64,000 bases of DNA, taken from NCBI RefSeq assembly GCF_014653785.1, contig NZ_BNAS01000006.1:372001-436000 (forward strand), given 5' to 3'. Positions 58,021-64,000 of this stretch are shown here, piece by piece; position 1 is the stretch's first letter, and every line of letters begins with the position of its first letter. The stretch comes from Promicromonospora soli. Lineage in GTDB: Bacteria; Actinomycetota; Actinomycetes; Actinomycetales; Cellulomonadaceae. The position numbers and the translations under genes were made by a program. The notes under the pieces are model-generated. The model was not told where the DNA came from and did no database searches. It saw nothing but the letters and a program-made list of their open reading frames with translations.

Positions 58021-58100
58021 AGGTCCCGCTCCGGACACTCGTTGAGACAGCGACACAGAAAGCCCCCGACCTCCACGTCGTGGGCCTTCTGTGTTGTCCG
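58020..58100. repeat. Right attachment-site-like repeat (tRNA-Leu 3' end copy)
   Basis: This is a direct-repeat partner of 17416-17496, with a perfect 32-bp core at 58029-58060. It includes the last bases of tRNA-Leu and a slightly degraded copy of the downstream terminator. No other part of the tRNA is present, so it is a 3' fragment, not a second gene. Confidence 0.8.
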
Positions 58101-58144
58101 CACCGTGGCCTCGTCGGCATCGCGGGGCTGGCAGGATGCGCGGT

Positions 58145-59022
58145 GTGACACCCCGTCTGCAGGCTGCGCTGGACGCCGTCGACCACACGTTCGACGGCTT
58201 CACCTGCGCTGCGGACAACCCGTGCACGCACTGCTACGGCGATCGCGACGAAGGGCTCCCCGAGCTCACCATCCCGGGAACGCTTCTTGCCCCGGACCTG
58301 CTGGACTCGCTGGCGTACCGGACACCGAGCCTGTTCACCGACCACGCGGCCATGGTGCGCAGGATCCTGCCCCAGATGGCTCGAAGGCTGGCCGACGGCA
58401 CACTCCACACGTACTGGCCCGAGCAGCACTGCCTGGCGCGCAGTAACTGGCGCGAATGGCCGACGTCGCAGGCCGACGCCATCCGCGAGCTCATCGAGGC
58501 GTGGTGGGAGGACCTCGTCACGACCCGTGAACCGCACCACGACATCGCCCTGGCGTTCGCGACGTTCGCGGCCGTGACCGGTGATCTCGCCGCGGCCTTG
58601 GCGTCCTGGCCCGACGACGACACGGCGAACCGCCACCTTGTGACCGTCAGCCGCGGGTGGATCGACGACCTGATCAACGACGAAGACCCATCGACATCCT
58701 GCAGTTCGGAACGCAGCCGACGGTCGCGGAGATCATGTCGGCCTGGTACCTGACCACCGGCACGGACCGGCTACAGGGTGTCGACCCCGAGCTTGCCGAC
58801 CTCACGACCCTGGTCTGCCTCCCCCACACCGAGCGCATGAACCGGCTCTACGGCGCGGCGCTACCCGACGCACCGGCCTCAGGGGCCGCGATCGTCAGTC
58901 ACCCCGCCTGTGCGGGGCACGTTCGGCGATGGTGCTGGAGAGCCTGCTGGCGAGCGCACTGCTGGAGAGCTTCCCCTTCACGGACTTGGCGCGATCCAGT
59001 GCCTCGCCGCCGACCCGCCTGA
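58145..59022 (+). pseudogene. Frameshifted gene of unknown function with displaced 3' end
   Basis: From GTG 58145 (AGGA 8 nt upstream) the frame gives TPRLQAALDAVDHTFDGFTC and CHTYWPEQHC-like residues, with a CTHCYG cysteine pair. Near 58687-58690 the continuation (IDILQFGTQPTVAEIMSAWY) lies in another frame, which implies a one-base deletion. That second frame continues through RMNRLYGAALPDAPA to a stop at 59020-59022, but the natural ending (LYGAALPDAPA, stop) is found 3.8 kb away at 62647-62683. The family is unknown to me. Confidence 0.65.
58842..58879. repeat. 38-bp direct repeat, left copy
   Basis: It is identical at 37 of 38 positions to 62644-62681. It lies in the 3' part of the frameshifted gene. 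The two copies flank the 3.76-kb segment carrying the GH43-like gene. Confidence 0.85.
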
Positions 59023-59083
59023 CAGTGTCGACGCCATCCGCTCCTGTCTCGAGGACCTTGCCCTTCGCCTCGCCCGGTGACAT
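58895..59083 (-). CDS. Possible small protein, unknown
   Basis: The 62-residue open frame begins MSPGEAKGKVLETGADGVDT and continues with amphipathic helical sequence (LDRAKSVKGKLSSSALASRL). The composition is less Arg-rich than the shadow frames, which favours coding, but no ribosome-binding site or family is recognised. It lies just inside the segment flanked by the 38-bp repeats and overlaps the readthrough tail of the frameshifted gene. Confidence 0.35.
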   Translation of the reverse strand: MSPGEAKGKVLETGADGVDTVRRVGGEALDRAKSVKGKLSSSALASRLSSTIAERAPHRRGD

Positions 59084-59184
59084 CGACCTCCGCGTGAGCT
59101 CGGGCGGGTGCGGCGGACCTGGCCACCACACCCGCCCCACGCCGGGTTACGCGGCGCCCGAAGCGCGGACCGCTGTCTCGAGGA

Positions 59185-62100
59185 TCAGCTCGCCGCGTCG
59201 GGCTCGTCCCAGAACCGCGTGCGGAGGAAGGTCCCCGTCGACGTCGCCGAGGAGTTGTTCGCGGTCGCGGTGACGCCGGCGTCCAGCCGAGCGTCCGGGG
59301 TGGTCAGCGGCGCTGTCCCGACCTGCGTCCACGGGTGCTCCGGCGACGTGCGGTAGTAGCCCGTCATCGTGGTCTCGGAGGTGCGTTCGAGGCGGAGGTA
59401 GACGGGCGCCGTCGCGAGCGCGGCCTTGCTGCCCTCGCTGTCGAGCCAGCCGTTGCCGTTCGCGTCCCACTGCAGGTACGCGCCCGAAGGGCTCGTCACG
59501 AGGTCGACGTACCCGTCAGCGCTGCCCTTGCCGGAGACCGACAGGTCGTTACGGACGACGAGTCCGGCGCGCGGGTCCGAGCTGCCCCCGCTGTCCAGGT
59601 CCGCAACATAGGTCTGGATCGACCCGCCGACCGGGAGCCGGTCGGGCTGGTAGACGACGCTGAGGTTGTCATTGCTGGTCCACAGGCCCGCGTCCGAGTC
59701 GCTGATGCGGAACGAGGCCCCTTCCCCCTCGCAGAAGGACGCCGGCCGGGTCCCCAGCGCCGCCGAGTGCCACGGCACGCTCACCGCGTCGTCGGCGCAC
59801 CCGGTGGCGGTGAACCGGAGTGTGTACGTCCGTGTCGTGCGCCCGTCCGGCGCGGTGACGGTCACGCGCGCGGACGCCTGGTCGGCGGCGACCGCGACGG
59901 TGGCGTCGTCCTGGACCGGGTCGGCGGTCACCTGCGGGACAAGGCCCCACGGTCCGGAGGTGACCTGGTACCCGAAGGTGTCGGGGTCGAAGCCGGGGAC
60001 GGCGACGCCGTCGACGGTGACGCCCGTCAGCCGCGCGTCGCTGCCGGGATGCAGGACGCGCACGAGGTAGACCCGCTCGGCGACCGCGTCGCCGCCCTCG
60101 TTCGCGGTCACGGTGACGTACGCCCACGGGCGCTCGGCGGTGGCAGGGTCGACCGAGACCGTCGCGGCCGGGTCGCTCGCGGTTCCCGTGACGACGGGCT
60201 CGGTGCCGGTCGTGACGACCGTGTGGTCCCAGTCCGCCGGGTCGAAGCCGTCGACGGGCTCGCCGTCAACGGTCAGGGTCGCAAGGTCGGTGGCCGACGT
60301 CGGCGCGAGCCCGAGGATCTCGACCTCTGCGACCGCCTGCCACGTGACGGTCTCGGTGGTCAGCCGCAGGCGGACGGCGGTAGTAGGCGGGACGGACGAC
60401 GTGTCCAGACGGACAACGGGCGCGGGTCCTGAGGCGTCCTGCGCGACGTCAGCCGCGACGTCTGTCGTCTGCCAGTCGCCGTTGGTGTCCTGGTACTCGA
60501 CAGCGATCCGCGACGGCCACGTCGCGGTCGTGCCGTCCTTGTACAGGTGGACAACGACCTCCTGCGGCGCGCGCAGCTCGGACCACGCGTATTCGAGCGT
60601 GCTGTTACGCGGGTAGTTGCCCCCGGCGGCCCAGTCGTCCCAGCCCTTACCGAGGCTTCCGTCGACGGTGCTCGCGGCGAGCTCCTGCCGGAACGACGCC
60701 GTGACGGTGGCATCGGGTGCGAGGTTGTGCACGCCGTGCGCGACGACGTCGACGGTGCGCTGGAACGTCCGGCCGGCGGTGAAGTCGTCGTCGGCGGCGA
60801 GCGTGCCCGTGATCGTCTGCGGACCCGCCGACCGGATCACGGTCGGGCTCCACGTCACGGGGACGTCCGTGGCGACGTCGTTCGCCGTGACCTCGACGGT
60901 GTCGGGCAGCACCTCCGACAGGTCGTCGTTGGTGCGTACTGTCGCGGGGAGCCGGTCATCGGTGACTTCCCAGATGTACTGGCCCGCGCCCTTGTCGTCC
61001 CAGTACTCGTCGGTCCAGCCGTCCGCCCAGCGAGCGTCTTCGGCGGCGGGGTTGCGCATCTCGAGGCGCCCGCCCTCGCCGATCGTGATCGGCAGCCAGA
61101 CGTACGTCGAGTCCGCGGCGCCGGCGTTCCAGCGGTCGCCCATGTAGACGAACTTGCCGCTGCCCGGGTCGAGCGGGAGGACGTTCGTGGACTGCGACCC
61201 AAAGCTCGTCTTGCGCGAGTCGCCGACCGACAGCAGGCCGTCGCCGCCCTCCGGAATCCTGTTGTAGGCGACGTTCTCGTACTCGTCGTCCGGGTCGACC
61301 CCGCGGATCCAGGTGCCGAGCATCGAGTCGGCGGTGTAGTAGGTCTCCGGGTTGGGCGACCAGCCCGTCGCGCCGGACGCGACCGTGTAGTACTTGCCGT
61401 CGTGCACGAAGACCGCCGGCGCCTCAAGGACACCGCACCGGCGCACGATGCTGTAGTCCTCACCCGCGACGGGAGCGCGCTTGGTGCCGTCGGCCCAGAT
61501 GCGCGGATACCGCCCGTCGGCCGAGTACTGGATGCCGACCTCGTCCTGGGTGGTCGTCTTCTCGACGTTCGTGTACTGGTCGTTGAGCCGCGCGATGTAG
61601 AGGCTGCGGTTCTCCTCCGAGGAGTACACGACGTACGCGGTGCCGTCGGTGTCCTGGAAGACCGTCATGTCGCGGGCCTGGCCCGGCGTGGCGCTGGGCA
61701 TGTTGCACGCGGTCTGGTAAGTCGGCTCGTTGTAGAGGCGGTATGCGCCCCGGAGCTCGAAGGGCCCGGTCGGCGAGTCGGCGACGGCGACCGCCGCCAG
61801 CGACCGGGCGTAGTTGCTGCCCCCGGGTGTGATGCTCCCGTCGGAGTGCCACCACATCACCCATTTCTCGGTGTCCTCGTTGTAGAGCACCTTCGGCCGC
61901 TCGAAGATCGAGTTGAGCTGTGCCTCGCCCGAGTCGGTCGTAGCCCGGACGTTGAGGTAGTAGAAGAGCTCGTCGATGCGCTCGGTGCGCGGCGTGCCGT
62001 CGTCGGCCACTGTGTCGTAGAGCGCGTCGAAGTACTCCGACTCCAGCTCCTCGCGCGATGTGACCGACCGCATCACCACGCCCTCGTTCGTCCAGTTGTA

Positions 62101-62490
62101 GGTGTCGGTCGAGGAGTACAGCGAGACGCCAGGGCTCTCGTAGTAGCCGTTGGACCGGTCTTCGCCGTACCAGTAGTAGACGGTCGTGCCGTTCTGGTCG
62201 ACGGCGGTGGTGTCGCCCGCTTCGACGCCGAGCTCCTCTGAGGTGCTGGTGACGACCTGACCGCCGTGCGCCTGGATGTGCCGCCCCTCGGTGTCGTACC
62301 AGTGGGGCTGGAAGTAGCTGCCCGACGAGGAACCCGGGTCGGACACGGCCGGATAGGCCTCGTAGTCGATCGGATCGGGGATGGTCGGCACGTCAGCGGC
62401 GGCGGGCGGGACCACACCTGCCGCGAGGGCGACGGACAGAAAGATCGGGGCGACCGTCGCCGACCGTCGACCGGCACGTCGAATGCTCAT
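59185..62490 (-). CDS. Secreted multidomain GH43-like glycosidase
   Basis: The 1101-residue exported enzyme has a signal peptide (ATVAPIFLSVALAAGVVPPA) and a GH43-like five-blade propeller from about 40 to 500 (HGGQVVTSTSEELG, VYYWYGEDRSNGYY, FERPKVLYNEDTEKWVMWWH, VLEAPAVFVHDGKYYTVASG). It resembles the exo-beta-1,3-galactanase type, but this is tentative. A bacterial Ig-like domain follows (about 515-580), then an F5/8-type carbohydrate-binding domain (NLAPDATVTASFRQELAAST). Two cadherin-like sandwich repeats (LATLTVDGEPVDGFDPADWD; RLTGVTVDGVAVPGFDPDTF) and a C-terminal DUF1349/concanavalin-like module come last. GAGGAAC supports the ATG at 62490. It is probably cell-wall or plant-polysaccharide directed. 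Confidence 0.85.
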   Translation of the reverse strand: MSIRRAGRRSATVAPIFLSVALAAGVVPPAAADVPTIPDPIDYEAYPAVSDPGSSSGSYFQPHWYDTEGRHIQAHGGQVVTSTSEELGVEAGDTTAVDQNGTTVYYWYGEDRSNGYYESPGVSLYSSTDTYNWTNEGVVMRSVTSREELESEYFDALYDTVADDGTPRTERIDELFYYLNVRATTDSGEAQLNSIFERPKVLYNEDTEKWVMWWHSDGSITPGGSNYARSLAAVAVADSPTGPFELRGAYRLYNEPTYQTACNMPSATPGQARDMTVFQDTDGTAYVVYSSEENRSLYIARLNDQYTNVEKTTTQDEVGIQYSADGRYPRIWADGTKRAPVAGEDYSIVRRCGVLEAPAVFVHDGKYYTVASGATGWSPNPETYYTADSMLGTWIRGVDPDDEYENVAYNRIPEGGDGLLSVGDSRKTSFGSQSTNVLPLDPGSGKFVYMGDRWNAGAADSTYVWLPITIGEGGRLEMRNPAAEDARWADGWTDEYWDDKGAGQYIWEVTDDRLPATVRTNDDLSEVLPDTVEVTANDVATDVPVTWSPTVIRSAGPQTITGTLAADDDFTAGRTFQRTVDVVAHGVHNLAPDATVTASFRQELAASTVDGSLGKGWDDWAAGGNYPRNSTLEYAWSELRAPQEVVVHLYKDGTTATWPSRIAVEYQDTNGDWQTTDVAADVAQDASGPAPVVRLDTSSVPPTTAVRLRLTTETVTWQAVAEVEILGLAPTSATDLATLTVDGEPVDGFDPADWDHTVVTTGTEPVVTGTASDPAATVSVDPATAERPWAYVTVTANEGGDAVAERVYLVRVLHPGSDARLTGVTVDGVAVPGFDPDTFGYQVTSGPWGLVPQVTADPVQDDATVAVAADQASARVTVTAPDGRTTRTYTLRFTATGCADDAVSVPWHSAALGTRPASFCEGEGASFRISDSDAGLWTSNDNLSVVYQPDRLPVGGSIQTYVADLDSGGSSDPRAGLVVRNDLSVSGKGSADGYVDLVTSPSGAYLQWDANGNGWLDSEGSKAALATAPVYLRLERTSETTMTGYYRTSPEHPWTQVGTAPLTTPDARLDAGVTATANNSSATSTGTFLRTRFWDEPDAAS

Positions 62491-62643
62491 GGGTATCTGT
62501 TCCTCACGCATCGTTGCGGACTCAGATCAAGCAGGTGGAGAAGCGTCATGCGTGCTGATGCTCGGACGCTCACACCGATGTTTGCGTCACCATTTGCGGA
62601 GTTTGTCACCCGCTGCGTAGGTAGTCAAGGGTGCGGCCGGGAG

Positions 62644-62681
62644 CCGGCTCTACGGCGCAGCGCTACCCGACGCACCGGCCT
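62644..62681. repeat. 38-bp direct repeat, right copy with the original gene end
   Basis: This is the partner of 58842-58879. Here the frame LYGAALPDAPA ends in TGA at 62681-62683, which looks like the authentic C-terminus of the gene broken at 58145-59022. The region 62491-62643 upstream has no other feature. Confidence 0.8.
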
Positions 62682-62698
62682 GACCGACCGGTCGCCTC

Positions 62699-63595
62699 TC
62701 ACTTGCCGGATGGGCGCGACTCCTCCCACGCCCTGTACGCATCGCGGGCACGCACTACCGCCTCCGCCACCGAGAACGCCTGCTGCCACGCTCGCTCGTC
62801 GAGCTCGTCGTAGTGCTTGAAGTAGGCGAGGAACCAGCCGTCGGCGACCTCGACGCTTACCGGCCGACCACGATCGGTCAGCAGCGCGACCAGCTCGTCG
62901 GTCATGAACGCTCGGGCACCTGCGTGGTCGTGGGTTCGCGCGACCAGCGCGTACTTCTCGTCCTTGAAGGCGTCGGTGCCAAGGATGTCGGCGGGCCGTA
63001 CCCCACCCGTCCGGCCGTGGTGGAAGGTGAGCCGCGGAGGCTCCACGTCCAGCTGGGCGGCAAGAAAACGCACCTGGATCGTCCCCTGACCCTGCCAGCG
63101 CGTGTGGGTGGCCAGTTCGAAGGACAGGCCACCGGCCGGCCATTGCACCCGGTGCATCGTGCGGGCGTGAGGCAAGGAGACGAAGATCGAGCCCGGCAGC
63201 AGCCGCACCTGCGCCTCCGGTTCGACCGGTAGGTCGTTGGCCCGGGCGAACGTGACCAAGCGGACCAGCCGCCCAACGCTGCGGCGCTCGCTCAGGGCCA
63301 CGAGCACCTTGACCAAAACCCCCAGGAGCACCGTCCCTGCGATGAAGAACCCGCCCACAACCAGCGCGTCGGGGTCGCCCTCCACGAGCTGCACAACGAT
63401 GGCGATCAGCACGAGGAGGGTCAGGAACCCGCCCACGAGCCAGCCAATCGCGGTGCTTGCCCGCCCGGCGCCGCCGACGTGCCGCGCGGTCTCCGGGCCG
63501 AAGTCACCGCGGCGAGCCGCTTCGAGCACCGCGGCCGAATCGGTGGCGGTGGGGGTCGCCCGCAATGGGGCGTAATCGACCATGTCCGGACTCAT
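62699..63595 (-). CDS. Membrane protein of unknown function
   Basis: The 298-residue protein has a soluble N-terminus (LEAARRGDFGPETARHVGG) and two membrane segments (AIGWLVGGFLTLLVLIAIVV; LVVGGFFIAGTVLLGVLVKV). A mostly beta, soluble C-terminal domain of about 180 residues follows (SLPHARTMHRVQWPAGGLSF, LTFHHGRTGGVRPADILGTD). No motif is recognised. The start may be 63595 or the ATG four codons later (63583). Confidence 0.7.
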   Translation of the reverse strand: MSPDMVDYAPLRATPTATDSAAVLEAARRGDFGPETARHVGGAGRASTAIGWLVGGFLTLLVLIAIVVQLVEGDPDALVVGGFFIAGTVLLGVLVKVLVALSERRSVGRLVRLVTFARANDLPVEPEAQVRLLPGSIFVSLPHARTMHRVQWPAGGLSFELATHTRWQGQGTIQVRFLAAQLDVEPPRLTFHHGRTGGVRPADILGTDAFKDEKYALVARTHDHAGARAFMTDELVALLTDRGRPVSVEVADGWFLAYFKHYDELDERAWQQAFSVAEAVVRARDAYRAWEESRPSGK

Positions 63596-63672
63596 CCGTC
63601 ACAGACTAGGGGCTCTCCTGCGAAAACCCTGCTCGACCGACAGGCCTCGACCCACGGGCGCTGCGCTGTGCA

Positions 63673-64000
63673 TCAGAAGTCGCTGTCGCCGTCGGTCTCG
63701 GTGTAGCTGGTCGTCGCGGCGGAGTTGCCGGCGAGGTCGGTGGCGCCGGTGCCGGGTGTCCAGGTGATGTCGGCTGGGGCGGCCGCGATGGTGGTGGTGC
63801 GGCTGGGTGTGCCGAGGGTGATGGTGAGGCTGGTTCCGCTCACGGTGAGCGTCGTGGGGGTTCCGGTGAGACCGAACGTGGTCGCAGCGCTGACGTAGTC
63901 GCTCCTCTTGAGGTTCAGGTTGCCGAGGGGCAGGGCGGTGGTGTTGGTGGCGTTGTAGATGGCCAGCTTGTCCTTTGCGCCGCCCGTTCCGGTTGCCCGG
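63673..64000 (-). CDS. C-terminal end of a secreted Thr-rich beta-repeat protein (partial)
   Basis: The frame is open from the window edge to a TGA at 63673-63675. It reads LAIYNATNTTALPLGNLNLK, then TTLTVSGTSLTITLGTPSRT, and ends ATDLAGNSAATTSYTETDGD plus SDF. High Thr/Ser/Gly content and the DLAGN motif are typical of extracellular Ig-like or adhesin-type domains. No anchoring motif is visible at the C-terminus. The rest lies outside the window. Confidence 0.6.
   Translation of the reverse strand, partial: RATGTGGAKDKLAIYNATNTTALPLGNLNLKRSDYVSAATTFGLTGTPTTLTVSGTSLTITLGTPSRTTTIAAAPADITWTPGTGATDLAGNSAATTSYTETDGDSDF

Larger units (their letters stand above)
17416..58100. mobile_element. Putative genomic island integrated at tRNA-Leu, carrying a DevR-type regulon
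   Basis: The roughly 40.6-kb interval is bounded by direct repeats of the tRNA-Leu 3' end. Left of it is ordinary core chromosome. Inside are an ArdC-like N-terminal fragment directly touching the right repeat, a frameshifted VirB4/TraC-like ATPase, many truncated genes, and a coherent hypoxia/dormancy gene set. No integrase, relaxase or replication gene was found, so if it was an ICE or plasmid it has lost its mobility genes. An alternative is an ancient island that has undergone deletions, or two unrelated events that share the tRNA site. Confidence 0.6.

Noticed and set aside
58020-58100. A second complete tRNA-Leu gene at the right repeat
   Set aside because: Only the 3' T-arm and acceptor end match. 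The D and anticodon arms are absent, and the upstream sequence is an ArdC-like coding fragment.

Overview
The window is very GC-rich chromosomal DNA. Gene content and gene order point to a Gram-positive actinobacterium, probably Micrococcales of the Cellulomonas or Promicromonospora type. The clues are the shikimate/mltG/ruvX/alaS/DUF948/rpsD order, GTG starts, GTGA and ATGA stop-start overlaps, and polysaccharide-degrading enzymes. The exact genus is an inference.

Region 1 (1-17.35 kb) is ordinary core chromosome, almost all on the minus strand. It holds the end of a glycerophosphodiesterase, then (in transcription order from the right) a GNAT acetyltransferase, two AI-2E-type permeases, rarA, rpsD, a DUF948 pair, alaS, ruvX, two tandem mltG genes, aroE, aroC, aroK and aroB. 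Local oddities are a duplicated mltG and a 12-bp repeat tract inserted in ruvX.

Region 2 (17.35-58.1 kb) looks like an integrated, partly decayed genomic island. It starts at a tRNA-Leu(GAG) gene. The 3' end of that tRNA plus its downstream terminator (17416-17496) is duplicated at 58020-58100 (76 of 81 positions by my count). The right copy abuts a truncated ArdC-like plasmid or ICE gene, and a broken VirB4/TraC-like conjugation ATPase lies at about 50 kb. No integrase was found.

The core of the island (about 26-48 kb) is a DosR/DevR-type hypoxia or dormancy regulon. It has a DevR response regulator with the mycobacterial recognition helix, a heme-GAF DevS/DosT-type kinase, three complete universal stress proteins and a remnant of a fourth, and two P-type ATPases. 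It also has an Acg-like nitroreductase, an Rv1738-like DUF1876 protein, DoxX, pyruvate formate-lyase with its activase, a flavodoxin / beta-phosphoglucomutase-like / GH65 phosphorylase operon, an SDR and several small proteins. Fifteen copies of a palindrome close to GGGACCTTNGTCCC (like the mycobacterial DosR box) lie mostly in front of these genes. Two copies are perfect, and they precede doxX-devR and the devS/usp divergent pair. Four pairs are close together, three of them spaced exactly 21 bp.

The expected physiology, by inference: on loss of oxygen DevS activates DevR, which amplifies its own expression. DevR would then switch on fermentation (pfl), phosphorolytic sugar use (GH65 plus beta-PGM), redox proteins, ion pumps and stress proteins. 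The island also holds many gene remnants: wax ester synthase, universal stress protein, nitroreductase, alcohol dehydrogenase and others.

Region 3 (58.1-64 kb) has a frameshifted gene of unknown function whose 3' end was split. Its last 38 bp are repeated 3.8 kb away (58842-58879 and 62644-62681), flanking an insert with a large secreted GH43-like multidomain enzyme. A membrane protein and the C-terminus of a secreted repeat-type protein follow.
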